A stretch of 64,000 nt of DNA from Candidatus Baltobacteraceae bacterium (GCA_036489885.1 DASXEW010000003.1:1488001-1552000), one strand, 5' to 3'; shown: positions 26,618 to 36,072, counted from the first letter of the stretch. Program-made: numbers and translations. The notes: generated by a model not told the origin, from the letters alone.

Positions 26618-28426
26618 GTGCTGGCTATCCTATTCGCTGCCGCGCTGACGGCGGCAAGTCCCACTCCGTCGCCACAGCCGAGTGAAATCGGGCATGTCAC
26701 GACGGCCGACCGGCAAGACGAGCCGGTAACAATGACGACGCGTCCGACGTTCGTCGTCGATCGATCGACGATTCAAGCACAAGGCGATCGCACCGTCGCG
26801 GACGCCCTGCGTGACATTCCCGGAATCACGATGTTTCGCTACGGCGCGTTTGGCGCGCAGGCAAACTATGGCGTTCTCGGTGCTACGTCCGAACAAACGC
26901 TGATACTCGTCAACGGCTTTCCGGTCGCCGCGGGGTCGGCGGGATCGATCGATCTCGGAACGTTCTCGACCGTCGACGTCGAGCGCATCGAAGTCGTTGA
27001 AGGCGGCGGCTCGACGCTTTACGGCAGCAGTGCTGTCGGCGGCATCATCAACATCATCACCGGTCACGTCCGTTCACCGTATCTCGAGGTTGCCGACGGA
27101 ACGTATGGCGAGCAAGATGCGCGGCTCGAATTCGCTCTAGGCGGCTTCGGAGTCGGATTCGAGCGCCATACTGCGACGAACGTCTATGACTATCCGAGCC
27201 TCGATGGATTTCCGGCCGGTACTCGCGCGAATTCGTGGGCGCAAGCGACTGCCGGACGTCTCGACTATCAGTCGAATCCGAGCGCAACGTATACGGTCGA
27301 TGCAAGCTTAGGGAACGACGCCGTGAAACTCGGTGTGCCGGGGAACCTCTCGTTTCTCACACCTCTCGCATTGCAAGCGACCGCGCAAGGTGACGGACAC
27401 ATCTCGGTCACGCGTCACACACCGAACTCCGCGCTGAGCCTATCGTTTAGCGGCGCAAATGCGAGACTTGACTACGACGATCCGCAGAACGGAGGCGAAA
27501 ACGACACGTACGACTCTCGCACGCAAGTCTCACTCCGTGACGTCATCGCGAACCCATCCGGTTCGCTTGTCACGGGAATCGATCTCTCGCGGGAAAGCGT
27601 ATTGCTTAACCTCGGCACATTCGCGGTTCCGCCGGCTTCGTCGGCTGCGCAATCGTCCAGCGCCATTTACGCGCAGTATCGCGACAGCATCTCAAACAGT
27701 GTAATCCTTACCGCAGGATTGCGCGGCGAACACGATGCTCCGCAGGCTTCGGTTCTCGAGCCCGCGTTCGGAACGTCCGTACAGCTCGGAAGCACGCGCT
27801 TCTCGGCCAACTACGCGGGTACGTTCCGCGTTCCGACGCTCGACGAGCTCTACTATCCCGGATTTTCGAATCCATCGCTCGTTCCGGAACGTTCGAAAAA
27901 CCTCGACGCAACGTTCAACGCACCGCTAGGCGGGGCGGGTGCGAGCCTCGGCTGGTTCGATCGTGAAGCAACGAATCTGATTGCGCTCAACGCGAGTTTC
28001 GTCCCGGAAAATATCGCGCAAGCGTCGCTCGCAGGATTCGTTTTCTCGGCTCACACTGCGCCGTTTCACGATCTGGTCGCAAAAGTCGGTATAACCGATA
28101 TGTATCGCGCACAGAACCTGACGCTCGGGCAACCCGCCGTCCGCCTCGATTTCGAGCCGGTCACGACGACCACGCTCGGACTCGAACGCGGGTTCTCCGG
28201 GAACGTGGTTGCGTTCGGTGCCGACGCCCAGATTCAAAGCCCGCACAATGAATCGGGCGTGTTGCGCGGCGGACAGACCACGGTCAATGCATACGTGCGC
28301 GGACGATTTGCGCAGAACGTGATCGCGTCGATTCGTGTCTACAACCTCGGCGACGAGCGCTACGCACCGATTCTCGGCTATCCGGCTCCCGGCCGCACCG
28401 TCGAGTTCGAGCTCTCGACGCGGTGA
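26618..28426 (+). CDS. btuB: TonB-dependent corrinoid receptor
   Basis: A 602-residue outer-membrane receptor. It has a short signal peptide (about 1-15), a plug domain (DRSTIQAQGDRTVADALRDI, then LILVNGFPV and VERIEVVEGGGSTLYGSSAVGGIINIIT) and a C-terminal beta-barrel. The plug motifs are those of vitamin receptors. B12 specificity is inferred from the riboswitch in front and btuCD behind. It starts with GTG at 26618, after GGAAG. The last residues are VEFELSTR, without the usual terminal aromatic. TonB/ExbBD are not in the window. Confidence 0.92.
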   Translation: MLAILFAAALTAASPTPSPQPSEIGHVTTADRQDEPVTMTTRPTFVVDRSTIQAQGDRTVADALRDIPGITMFRYGAFGAQANYGVLGATSEQTLILVNGFPVAAGSAGSIDLGTFSTVDVERIEVVEGGGSTLYGSSAVGGIINIITGHVRSPYLEVADGTYGEQDARLEFALGGFGVGFERHTATNVYDYPSLDGFPAGTRANSWAQATAGRLDYQSNPSATYTVDASLGNDAVKLGVPGNLSFLTPLALQATAQGDGHISVTRHTPNSALSLSFSGANARLDYDDPQNGGENDTYDSRTQVSLRDVIANPSGSLVTGIDLSRESVLLNLGTFAVPPASSAAQSSSAIYAQYRDSISNSVILTAGLRGEHDAPQASVLEPAFGTSVQLGSTRFSANYAGTFRVPTLDELYYPGFSNPSLVPERSKNLDATFNAPLGGAGASLGWFDREATNLIALNASFVPENIAQASLAGFVFSAHTAPFHDLVAKVGITDMYRAQNLTLGQPAVRLDFEPVTTTTLGLERGFSGNVVAFGADAQIQSPHNESGVLRGGQTTVNAYVRGRFAQNVIASIRVYNLGDERYAPILGYPAPGRTVEFELSTR

Positions 28427-28430
28427 TTGA

Positions 28431-29417
28431 ATGACGCGCCCAGCAGTGATCGTTGTCGCCCTGCTTGCGCTCGGCGCGGCGATCATTGCGGGCGCCTCGT
28501 GGGGAACGATCGGGTTTTCGCCCGCCGCGATTCTCTCTGCGCTCGCTCATCCGCATGCGCAGACCGATGCGAGCACGGTGCTGTGGTCGCTGCGCCTGCC
28601 GCGCGTTGCGATCGCAGCGCTCGTCGGCGCTGCGCTCGCTGTTGCGGGACTGCTGATGCAAGATCTGCTCGGCAATCCTCTGATCGATCCGTATCTGACC
28701 GGCACGAGCGCGGGTGCGGCACTCGCGATTGCAGTGGCAATTGCGCTCGGCGCGCCGCCGGCGCTGTATTCCGCGATTGCACTCTGCGCCTCGCTTGCGA
28801 CCACATTGCTGGTCGCGGCGCTCTCGCGTGCTGGGACGGGACTCTCGGTCGAGCGCATGATCGTTGCCGGCATTGCCCTTTCGTCGCTGTTCGCCGGACT
28901 TACAACACTCGTGATTTTGTGGTCGCCGTCGGCTTCGGTGTCGCTCAGCATCTTGGCATGGTTGGGCGGAAGTCTCGCGGGGCACGGCTGGCGCGATCTG
29001 GGTTGGGCCGTGCTCTATGCGGCGTGCGGGCTTGCGCTCGCGCTTACGACGATTCCCGCGCTCAACGCGCTGCGACTCGGAACGCGGCGCGCACAGGCGC
29101 TCGGCGTCGATTTGGATCGCACGCGCTGGCTGGTCGTCCTGTCCGCGTGTTTGCTAACGTCGGCAGCCGTAAGTGTTTCTGGCGTGATCGGTTTCGTCGG
29201 CTTGATGGTGCCGCACATCGTGCGCGGCGCGATCGGGCATGACGTACGTTGGACGATCGCCGCGGCACTGCCGGTCGGTGCGATCGTCTTGATTCTTGCC
29301 GACACGTTTGCGCGTTCGGCGACGCCGCCGACGGAAATTCCACTCGGCATTCTTTTGTCGCTCCTGGGCGTGCCCGCGTTTCTGTATCTCGCCTCGCGGC
29401 GGGCGAAGCCGGTATGA
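28431..29417 (+). CDS. btuC: Corrinoid ABC transporter permease (FecCD family)
   Basis: A 328-residue inner-membrane permease with about ten hydrophobic helices. Family motifs include LRLPRVAIAALVGAALAVAG, the LLGNPLIDPYLTGTSAGAAL segment, and the ATPase-contact region around RRAQALGVDLDRTR with SGVIGFVGLMVPHIVR downstream. Four bases separate it from btuB, and its stop overlaps the btuD start as ATGA. It moves corrinoids from BtuF into the cytoplasm. Confidence 0.92.
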   Translation: MTRPAVIVVALLALGAAIIAGASWGTIGFSPAAILSALAHPHAQTDASTVLWSLRLPRVAIAALVGAALAVAGLLMQDLLGNPLIDPYLTGTSAGAALAIAVAIALGAPPALYSAIALCASLATTLLVAALSRAGTGLSVERMIVAGIALSSLFAGLTTLVILWSPSASVSLSILAWLGGSLAGHGWRDLGWAVLYAACGLALALTTIPALNALRLGTRRAQALGVDLDRTRWLVVLSACLLTSAAVSVSGVIGFVGLMVPHIVRGAIGHDVRWTIAAALPVGAIVLILADTFARSATPPTEIPLGILLSLLGVPAFLYLASRRAKPV

Positions 29418-30202
29418 TCGACGCGCAGGATCTGACGCTCGCGTACGGATCGAACGTTGTGCTGCACGACGTCTCGATGCAGCTCGGCGAAGGCGAGCTT
29501 CTGGCGATCATCGGTCCGAATGGCGCGGGTAAATCGACGTTGCTGCGCGCGCTCGGCGGTTTGCACGCGCCGCAGCACGGTAGCGTGATAGTAAACGGCC
29601 GTGCCGTCGCGCAGATGAACGCACAAGAGCGCGCGCGCCGTCTCGCGCTGATCGAAGTCGACAGTGCGCCGGTCGCGAACGTGACCGTACGCGAAGCCGT
29701 TGCGCAAGGGCGCCTTCCGCATCGTCCTTGGTGGCGTTGGAACGAGTTGCCTGAAGACGAAGCGATCATCGACGAAGCTCTCGAACGCGCCCAGCTGACC
29801 GATCGTTCGGAGCGTTCGCTGGATGCGCTTTCGAGCGGCGAACGTCAGCGCGTCTGGGTTGCGCTCGCGCTCGCACAACGCGCGCCGAGCCTGCTGTTTG
29901 ACGAACCAACGACGCATCTCGATCTCGGCCATGCGATGCACATCTTGTCATTGCTGCGCGAGCTCGCCGATGCAGGCACGACCGTGATCATCGTATTGCA
30001 CGATTTGAACGTTGCAGCCGCGCACGCCGACCGCATCGCGCTCGTCGGAAAGAACACGTTGCTCGCCTGCGACGTCCCAGAACGCGTTTTTCAAGAAGAG
30101 TTGCTCTCGACTGCCTACGGGGCGCCGATCGTCGTCCGCCGCGAGGAGGGGATGTTGCTCGCATTCGCAAGGCCACCCCAGCGTAAAGGAGATCCCCGAT
30201 GA
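29414..30202 (+). CDS. btuD: Corrinoid ABC transporter ATPase
   Basis: A 262-residue ABC ATPase of the FecE/BtuD group. Walker A is GPNGAGKST, signature LSSGERQRVWVALAL, Walker B SLLFDEPTTHLD, and the switch His is in VLHDLN. The ATG at 29414 overlaps the btuC stop (ATGA), and the last codons overlap the cobT ATG; the cobT Shine-Dalgarno (AAAGGAG) is inside this gene. Substrate assignment rests on the operon. Confidence 0.92.
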   Translation: MIDAQDLTLAYGSNVVLHDVSMQLGEGELLAIIGPNGAGKSTLLRALGGLHAPQHGSVIVNGRAVAQMNAQERARRLALIEVDSAPVANVTVREAVAQGRLPHRPWWRWNELPEDEAIIDEALERAQLTDRSERSLDALSSGERQRVWVALALAQRAPSLLFDEPTTHLDLGHAMHILSLLRELADAGTTVIIVLHDLNVAAAHADRIALVGKNTLLACDVPERVFQEELLSTAYGAPIVVRREEGMLLAFARPPQRKGDPR

Positions 30203-31257
30203 ATCTGCCGCGCATTCCGCTTCCCGACCCGGCGATCGCAAAAGCCGCGCGCGAGCGCGTCGATCAACTTACGAAGCCTCTCGGAAGCTTGGGGCGCATC
30301 GAAGACTTGGCGGTTCGCCTGTGTGCGATAACCGGCGGCGTTCCAAAGCACGCCTTCGAACGCCGTGCGGTTCTGATCGGCGCGGCCGATCATGGTGTTG
30401 CGCGCGATGGCGTCAGCGCGTATCCGCCGGAGGTCACCGCGCAAATGGTCGGCGGATTCTGCGCGGGCTTCGCCGCGATCAGCGCGTTCGCGCGGGAGGC
30501 CGGCGCCGACGTATTCGTTGCGGATTTCGGCGTCGATGCCGAGCTAGCGCCGCATCCGCAGCTGTTCGATCTCAAAGTTGCACGCGGAACTGCGAGCCTC
30601 GCTCATGGACCGGCTATGTCGCACGATGACGTCGAGCGCGCGCTGGGCGCCGGTATCGAAGCCTTCAATCGCGTTCGCGAACGCATGGGCAGGCTCGATA
30701 TCATCGCGCTCGGCGACATGGGAATCGGTAACACGACGAGCGCCGCGGCATTGATTGCAATCTTCTCGACGACGCCGGTTGGGTTGGTCGTCGGTCGCGG
30801 CACCGGCATCGACGACGAAGCTCTGTCGCGTAAAATCTCGATCGTCGAATCGGCAATTGCGCGCCTCAACGGTAGCGATCCGATCGCGGTCGCAAGCCAG
30901 GTCGGCGGCTACGAAATCGTCGGGCTCGCGGGCGTGATGCTCGCCGCTGCAGCGTCACGCACGCCGGTCGTCGTCGACGGCTTCATCGTCACCGCTGCAG
31001 CGCTGTTGGCGAAGGCACTCGATCCGAATGTCGCTTCGTATCTAATCGCATCGCATCGTTCGCGGGAGGCGGGGCACACGATCGCCTTACGAGCGCTCGG
31101 GCTCGAGCCGCTCTTGGATCTCGACATGCGCCTTGGCGAAGCGACCGGCGCTGCACTCGCACTTCCATTGATCGGCGCGGCTACGCGCATGATCTCCGAG
31201 ATGAAGACATTTGCGGAAGCGGGCGTTTCCACTGCGGAGGGAGCGCCGGTTTCGTGA
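30199..31257 (+). CDS. cobT: Nicotinate-nucleotide--dimethylbenzimidazole phosphoribosyltransferase
   Basis: A 352-residue enzyme that activates dimethylbenzimidazole (product of BluB) to its alpha-ribotide. Motifs are DQLTKPLGSLGRIEDLA at the N-terminus, GAADHGVARDGVSAYP, ALGDMGIGNTTSAAA and RLGEATGAALA, whose Glu (E314) corresponds to the catalytic base in Salmonella CobT. It overlaps btuD and cobS by four bases each, so the enzyme is translated with the importer and the loop-assembly genes. Confidence 0.95.
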   Translation: MNLPRIPLPDPAIAKAARERVDQLTKPLGSLGRIEDLAVRLCAITGGVPKHAFERRAVLIGAADHGVARDGVSAYPPEVTAQMVGGFCAGFAAISAFAREAGADVFVADFGVDAELAPHPQLFDLKVARGTASLAHGPAMSHDDVERALGAGIEAFNRVRERMGRLDIIALGDMGIGNTTSAAALIAIFSTTPVGLVVGRGTGIDDEALSRKISIVESAIARLNGSDPIAVASQVGGYEIVGLAGVMLAAAASRTPVVVDGFIVTAAALLAKALDPNVASYLIASHRSREAGHTIALRALGLEPLLDLDMRLGEATGAALALPLIGAATRMISEMKTFAEAGVSTAEGAPVS

Positions 31258-31970
31258 ACCTGCGGACGCTGGCCGCAGCGTTCTCCTATTTCACGATCTT
31301 TCCAACGGTCAATCGCGAACATACGCCGCCGGCATCAGCTGCGTTCGGATATCTTCCCATCGTCGGCATCATCATCGGCGCGATCGCGGGCTGGGCGGGC
31401 TACGGTCTTTCGCTGCTTGGGCTGCAACCGCTCGCAATTGCATGCGCGTTCGCACTGCCGATCGTGCTCACCGGCGCGCTGCACGTCGATGGGTTTCTTG
31501 ACAGCTGCGATGCGCTGTTTGCGTGCGTCGATCCCGAACAACGTTTGCGCATCCTCAAGGATCCTCATCACGGAACCTTCGCGATTGCGTACTTGGCGGT
31601 CGCGGTCGCCGTATGGATTGCGGCGATTGCGATGCTGCCGCCGGTCGCGTGGCCCGCGTCCTTTGCCTTGGCGGGCGGGATCGGACGCTGGAGTGCAGCC
31701 ATCAATCTCATGCGCTATCCCTACGCGGGCACGGAGCGCTTCACGACCGTTGCCGTCATGGCGAATGCTTTCTTGCTCGGCGTTCTCTCGATGACGGTAG
31801 CGCACTGGGCGCGATTCGCGCTCGTCCCAGTGGCGGCGCTTTCGCTCATAATCGGCGAATGGGCCGCGCGCCGTTTGGGCGGACGCCTGACGGGAGACGT
31901 TTACGGCGCACTCATCATTGTGTGCGAAATTGCAACGCTTACGATCTACGCAGCGCTCTATGGACGATAG
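31254..31970 (+). CDS. cobS: Adenosylcobinamide-GDP ribazoletransferase (cobalamin synthase)
   Basis: A 238-residue integral membrane protein that joins adenosylcobinamide-GDP and alpha-ribazole (phosphate), the last step in B12 nucleotide-loop assembly. The N-terminus AAAFSYFTIFP, the motif LHVDGFLDSCDALFACVDPEQRLRILKD (with the conserved Asp-rich metal site) and the GTFAIAYLA segment are diagnostic. GTG start within GTGA overlapping cobT; its TAG shares a base with the cobU GTG. Confidence 0.94.
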   Translation: MNLRTLAAAFSYFTIFPTVNREHTPPASAAFGYLPIVGIIIGAIAGWAGYGLSLLGLQPLAIACAFALPIVLTGALHVDGFLDSCDALFACVDPEQRLRILKDPHHGTFAIAYLAVAVAVWIAAIAMLPPVAWPASFALAGGIGRWSAAINLMRYPYAGTERFTTVAVMANAFLLGVLSMTVAHWARFALVPVAALSLIIGEWAARRLGGRLTGDVYGALIIVCEIATLTIYAALYGR

Positions 31971-32524
31971 TGCTGACGTTCATTACTGGTCCGGTCCGTT
32001 CTGGGAAAAGTGCGCTTGCGCAGCGTCTTGCGCTGCGTTCGGGTCGTGGCATCGTCTTTTGCGCGACCGCGGCGCTCGACGTCGACGACGAAGAGTGGAG
32101 CGCGCGAATCGCGCGGCATCAAGCCGAACGTCCGAGTGACTGGACGACGATTGAGACGGCCGTCCCGGGGGGTAAGGATCTGGTGACGGCGCTGGACGGC
32201 GCACAAGCGAACCAGATCGTCGTCGTCGATTCGATCGGAACGTGGCTTGCCGACGTCATGGGGCGCCATCCGCTCGGAACGAGCGTCGTGGAATGGCACG
32301 ATCAGATTGAAGCTCATGCGTCGCGTTTGACGAGTACCCTCGAACAATGCGCAGCCGACGTTATCGTAATCAGTGAAGAAGCCGGTTGGGGCGTCGTCCC
32401 GGTGCACGTTTCCGGTCGTGTCTTTCGCGACGTGCTCGGACGAACGAACCAGCGTCTGTGCGCCATGGCGAATGACGCGTTCCTTGTCGTTGCCGGCGCC
32501 GCAATCGATTTGAAGAAAACATGA
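31970..32524 (+). CDS. cobU: Adenosylcobinamide kinase / guanylyltransferase
   Basis: A 184-residue bifunctional P-loop enzyme (CobU/CobP) that phosphorylates adenosylcobinamide and adds GMP. Walker A is GPVRSGKS (residues 7-14). VVVDSIGTWLADV and the SEEAGWGVVP segment, then GRTNQRLCAMAN, are family motifs. The GTG start at 31970 shares its first base with the cobS stop. Presence of cobU implies that imported incomplete corrinoids (cobinamide) can be salvaged. Its stop overlaps the hflX ATG. Confidence 0.93.
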   Translation: MLTFITGPVRSGKSALAQRLALRSGRGIVFCATAALDVDDEEWSARIARHQAERPSDWTTIETAVPGGKDLVTALDGAQANQIVVVDSIGTWLADVMGRHPLGTSVVEWHDQIEAHASRLTSTLEQCAADVIVISEEAGWGVVPVHVSGRVFRDVLGRTNQRLCAMANDAFLVVAGAAIDLKKT

Positions 32525-33558
32525 AAGCGCTCATTGCCGCCGTCGATCTACAGGATCGCGAATCGCCGCTGGCGCCGCAGCTCGAAGAGTTCGCAGCGCT
32601 TGCGCGCGCCGCCGGCGCAACGATCGTGGGTGAAGTCGTGCAGAAGCTGCCCCGCGTAAATGCCGCGACGCTCTTCGGCGCTGGCAAGGCTGCAGAGATC
32701 GCAGGCACCGCGGACGAGCTGGGAGCGGAGGCAGTTCTTGTGTACAACGACTTGCGTCCACGTCAGCGGACCAATCTCGAAAAGGTTATCCCGCTGCAGA
32801 TCATCGATCGCACGATGCTGATTCTCGACGTGTTTGCGCAGCATGCGCGCAGCCGCGAGGGCAAGCTTCAAGTCGAGCTGGCCCAGCTGCGCTACCGGCA
32901 AGCGAATCTCATCGGCGTCGGTACCGAGCTTTCGCGTCTGGGCGGCGGTATCGGAACGCGCGGCCCCGGTGAAACCAAGTTGGAAACCGATCGCCGCCAA
33001 ATTCAACGCCGCATCTCGACGCTGCGCCGTGCGCTCGAAGACGTGCGCACACAGCGCGCTACGCGCCGCGTTTCCGGCGGGCGCGAGCCGCTGGTAGCGC
33101 TCGTCGGGTACACGAACGCCGGAAAAAGCTCGTTGCTCAATCGTTTGACCAGCGGCAAAGATGCGTTTGTTGCGGATCAGCCTTTTGCTACGCTCGACCC
33201 GCTCGTACGCCGCGCTTGGGTTGCGCAGGATCAAACGGTTCGTCTTGCCGATACGGTCGGCTTCATCACGAAACTTCCCGAAGAGCTGGTCAACGCGTTT
33301 CGCGCGACGCTTGAAGAGCTGGAGAGTGCTTCGCTGCTCGTGCACGTGATCGATGCGTCGAATCCGGATTGGCAGCGTCAGAAGAAAGCCGTCGAAGCCA
33401 CACTCGATGAGCTCGGACTCGGTGAGAAGCCCGTGCTCGCGGTCTACAACAAGGTCGATCGCAGTCCGCGAGACGTTCCCAGGGATGCTTTCACGGTTAG
33501 CGCGGTAACCGGCCACGGCATACCCGAGCTGCGCGCCGCGCTTGCCGCGCGCGCCTGA
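32521..33558 (+). CDS. hflX: Ribosome-associated GTPase HflX
   Basis: A 345-residue GTPase that binds the large ribosomal subunit and splits stalled or heat-damaged ribosomes in other bacteria. The HflX N-terminal domain ends in the Gly-rich GTELSRLGGGIGTRGPGE motif (about residues 137-154). The G domain has G1 GYTNAGKSS, G3 DTVGF, and G4 NKVD. The C-terminus is short, without a long extension. It overlaps cobU by four bases (ATGA), so it probably rides on the B12-regulated transcript, an arrangement with no obvious functional logic. Confidence 0.93.
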   Translation: MKALIAAVDLQDRESPLAPQLEEFAALARAAGATIVGEVVQKLPRVNAATLFGAGKAAEIAGTADELGAEAVLVYNDLRPRQRTNLEKVIPLQIIDRTMLILDVFAQHARSREGKLQVELAQLRYRQANLIGVGTELSRLGGGIGTRGPGETKLETDRRQIQRRISTLRRALEDVRTQRATRRVSGGREPLVALVGYTNAGKSSLLNRLTSGKDAFVADQPFATLDPLVRRAWVAQDQTVRLADTVGFITKLPEELVNAFRATLEELESASLLVHVIDASNPDWQRQKKAVEATLDELGLGEKPVLAVYNKVDRSPRDVPRDAFTVSAVTGHGIPELRAALAARA

Positions 33559-33559
33559 C

Positions 33560-34252
33560 GTGCGGCGCGGACTGGTTCTCGTGGTGGTGGCGCTGTGCGC
33601 CTGCGCGCGGCCGAGCGCGAACGGCAATCTCGAGGGATTGTACCGGCAGATTCACCCGAGCGTCGTGTTTCTTACAATGAAGGCTCCCTCGGACGATCCG
33701 AAGATGCATGGCAAGATCGACGACGCGTACGGAAGCGCGTTTGTCGTCGCGAGCGGGGATTGGGGGACGCGGATCATCACCGCCAAGCACGTCATCGACG
33801 ACGCACACAACCTGCGTGCGCGTATCGGCGATGCTGAGCGCGCGCAGACCGTTCGCATCGTAGCACAGGACGATCGCGAGGATCTCGCACTCCTCGAGGT
33901 GAGCGCGATCAGGAACGCCGCCGTCGTCAAGTTCGATAATTCAAATGCCGTCGTTCCGGGTGAACCGATCGGGTTGCTCGGCTATCCGATCCCGGATGCG
34001 TTTATCGACGAGGGCTTGGGAACGACTGCTTCCTTTTATACCGGTCACGTCGCGAGCGTCCGCGACGTCGGCACTCCTGATGAGACGATCGAGCTTGATT
34101 TGCCCGTAATTCCCGGCGAAAGCGGCGCTCCGGTGTTCACGCTCGACGGAAGAGTCATCGGTATGGCCGAGTCGCGTTTCGAAGAAGAGCATGCGATCGG
34201 ATTTGCGACGCCCGTCGACATCATCAAAAAATTTCTATTGCGCGAGCGTTGA
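33560..34252 (+). CDS. Trypsin-like serine protease, probable lipoprotein
   Basis: A 230-residue protein with a chymotrypsin-fold protease domain. The catalytic triad is visible: H77 in TAKHVID, D108 in REDLALL, S188 in GESGAPV. No PDZ domain follows, so it is shorter than DegP/HtrA. The N-terminus (LVLVVVALCACARP) looks like a signal with a lipobox-style Cys at 13 or 15, suggesting anchoring to a membrane facing the periplasm. GTG 33560 begins one base after the hflX stop. Its end overlaps the convergent lipoprotein gene by 18 bp. Substrate unknown. Confidence 0.85.
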   Translation: MRRGLVLVVVALCACARPSANGNLEGLYRQIHPSVVFLTMKAPSDDPKMHGKIDDAYGSAFVVASGDWGTRIITAKHVIDDAHNLRARIGDAERAQTVRIVAQDDREDLALLEVSAIRNAAVVKFDNSNAVVPGEPIGLLGYPIPDAFIDEGLGTTASFYTGHVASVRDVGTPDETIELDLPVIPGESGAPVFTLDGRVIGMAESRFEEEHAIGFATPVDIIKKFLLRER

Positions 34253-34594
34253 TTTCAATCGGATATAACCGGCGTCGCTGGTTTGATCTTTCACGACGTT
34301 GACGTCGAAGCTCGCCGGTATGTACGTGATCGCATTGATGTTCACGGTTTGTTTACCGACGGGAACTTTCGGGAGTACGAAGCCGCCTTTGTTATCGACT
34401 TGCGAAACGACAACCGATCCGACCGAAATGTAGACCGTTGAGACGCTAAGGGGTTCGCCCGTTCGATCGTCGAGCAATCGACCGGTGATCGAGCCGAACT
34501 CCTGGAGGCCGCCTCCGTTCGGATTTTCACACCCGGCGCCGAGCAAGGTCACGACGGCGAGGGCACAGATCAGGCTTCGGGTCAGGATGCGCAA
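34235..34594 (-). CDS. Small lipoprotein with CarboxypepD_reg-like domain
   Basis: A 119-residue protein with a lipoprotein signal (SLICALAVVTLLGAGC, acylated Cys near residue 22) followed by a short Gly-rich linker and one beta-sandwich of the carboxypeptidase-regulatory type (GSITGRLLDDRTGEPLSVST, then VDNKGGFVLPKVPVGKQTV). Such domains usually mediate binding rather than catalysis. It converges on the protease gene with an 18-bp overlap and starts about 60 bp from nuoA, divergently. Role unknown. Confidence 0.75.
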   Translation of the reverse strand: MRILTRSLICALAVVTLLGAGCENPNGGGLQEFGSITGRLLDDRTGEPLSVSTVYISVGSVVVSQVDNKGGFVLPKVPVGKQTVNINAITYIPASFDVNVVKDQTSDAGYIRLKSTLAQ

Positions 34595-34656
34595 GGCCGG
34601 TCCTCCAAAAGTAGCATCGAGGGTCCCGTACGTTGTCTGCGAAAAGTGCCCCGGCT

Positions 34657-35010
34657 ATGTCTCCGTACGGTCCCGTCGCCATTTACTTGGCGCTCGCGTT
34701 CGTCGCCTCGCTGGTGTTCTCCATCGTACCCGGGCTCCTGGGTAAGAAGAAGCCGAATCCGGTTAAGGAGGAGGCGTATGAGTGCGGCGTCGAGCCGACG
34801 TCGGACGTTTCCGGTCGCTTTCCGGTACGCTTCTACCTGATCGCGATGCTCTTTGTGGTCTTGGACGTCGAAGCCGCGTCGTTCTACCCATGGGCCGTTC
34901 AGATGCACGCGCTGCGTGTGTACGGGCTGCTCGAGATGGTCGCGTTCGTCATCGTCCTCGGCATCGGTTATGCGTACGTCTGGAAGCGGGGAGGGTTTCA
35001 GTGGAGGTAG
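34657..35010 (+). CDS. nuoA: NADH-quinone oxidoreductase subunit A
   Basis: A 117-residue membrane subunit of complex I. Three hydrophobic helices and the family motif [10 protein letters not shown], followed by [19 protein letters not shown], identify NuoA; the loop after helix 1 lies near the quinone site. ATG 34657 begins at [10 protein letters not shown]; a TTG at 34633 would add eight residues. First gene of the 14-gene nuo operon; the promoter should lie in the 62-bp gap to the divergent lipoprotein gene. Confidence 0.93.
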   Translation: MSPYGPVAIYLALAFVASLVFSIVPGLLGKKKPNPVKEEAYECGVEPTSDVSGRFPVRFYLIAMLFVVLDVEAASFYPWAVQMHALRVYGLLEMVAFVIVLGIGYAYVWKRGGFQWR

Positions 35011-35483
35011 TCCCAGGAACGCAGTTCTTACTCGCGCGCGTCGACGACGTCGCCCGCTGGGCCCAATCTTCGAGCGTCTGGCCCCTCACAATGGGTCTCG
35101 CCTGCTGCGCCATCGAGATGATGAGCGTGACGGCGCCCGAGTACGATATCGCCCGCCTCGGCTCCGAAGTTTTCCGCGCATCGCCCCGCCAGGCTGACCT
35201 CATGATCGTCTCCGGCCGGGTCGCGCAAAAAATGGGCCCCGTCATCAAGCGGCTCTACGACCAGATGGCCGATCCTAAGTGGGTGATCTCGATGGGCGCC
35301 TGCGCCAGCTCGGGCGGCGTCTTCGATAACTACGCAATCGTCCAAGGCGTTGACACGATCATTCCCGTCGACGTCTACGTCCCCGGGTGTCCGCCGACTC
35401 CCGACGGCTTGCTTTACGCGGTGAACCTCATCCAGCAGCAGATCCGGCAAGGCGGACGGGGAGGCATACTGGCGCGTGCCTAG
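35001..35483 (+). CDS. nuoB: NADH-quinone oxidoreductase subunit B
   Basis: A 160-residue peripheral-arm subunit carrying cluster N2, which passes electrons to quinone. Ligand cysteines are visible as [19 protein letters not shown] and [11 protein letters not shown] at 35001 overlaps the nuoA stop by ten bases (GTGGAGGTAG); no other start fits the family N-terminus. Confidence 0.95.
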   Translation: MEVVPGTQFLLARVDDVARWAQSSSVWPLTMGLACCAIEMMSVTAPEYDIARLGSEVFRASPRQADLMIVSGRVAQKMGPVIKRLYDQMADPKWVISMGACASSGGVFDNYAIVQGVDTIIPVDVYVPGCPPTPDGLLYAVNLIQQQIRQGGRGGILARA

Positions 35484-36072
35484 CCCGCAAACACCACCTC
35501 GCGGGGGAAGTGCCCTCGATCCGACGGCCATCCGGCCCGATATCAACGACGCCGTCATCGAACGAGTCGAACCCGCGCAGCTTCGCGGGCGGCTCGAACA
35601 ATTGAAGGCCGAGGGTGCCTCGATGCTGCTCGACGTCGGCGGCGTCGACTACCTCGAGCGTTCGCCGCGTTTCGACGTCGTCTACCATCTTTTGAAGCTA
35701 CCGGATCGCGCGCTCAATCCCGCGTCCGTCCGCGCGCCCGTGCGCATTCGCGTATTGTGCGGCCTCGACGATGGGCAGTCGCTCCCGACGATGAGCGATC
35801 TGTGGCCGAGCGCCGATTGGCCCGAACGCGAGATCTACGATCTCTTCGGAATTACGTTCGACGGTCACCCCGATTTGCGGCGCATTCAAATGCCGAAGGA
35901 CTGGGAAGGCTATCCGCTGCGCAAAGATTATCCGTTGCGCGGACCTGCGCTCGAGAAAACACCGCGTCCGGATTTTGCGCTGAAGAGCAACTTGCTCGCG
36001 GGAACGCCGGCATCCGGTAGAACGGCGGCTGCACTCGCGAAACAGATCGCCAAGATTCGGGGACAAGCATGA
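35476..36072 (+). CDS. nuoC: NADH-quinone oxidoreductase subunit C
   Basis: A 198-residue 30-kDa-type subunit of the peripheral arm. Family motif [28 protein letters not shown] (in pieces: [12 protein letters not shown] and HPDLRRI) and [13 protein letters not shown] are unmistakable. It is separate from NuoD, not fused as in enterobacteria. GTG start overlaps nuoB by eight bases; the first 15 residues are Pro/Gly-rich. Confidence 0.94.
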   Translation: MPSPQTPPRGGSALDPTAIRPDINDAVIERVEPAQLRGRLEQLKAEGASMLLDVGGVDYLERSPRFDVVYHLLKLPDRALNPASVRAPVRIRVLCGLDDGQSLPTMSDLWPSADWPEREIYDLFGITFDGHPDLRRIQMPKDWEGYPLRKDYPLRGPALEKTPRPDFALKSNLLAGTPASGRTAAALAKQIAKIRGQA

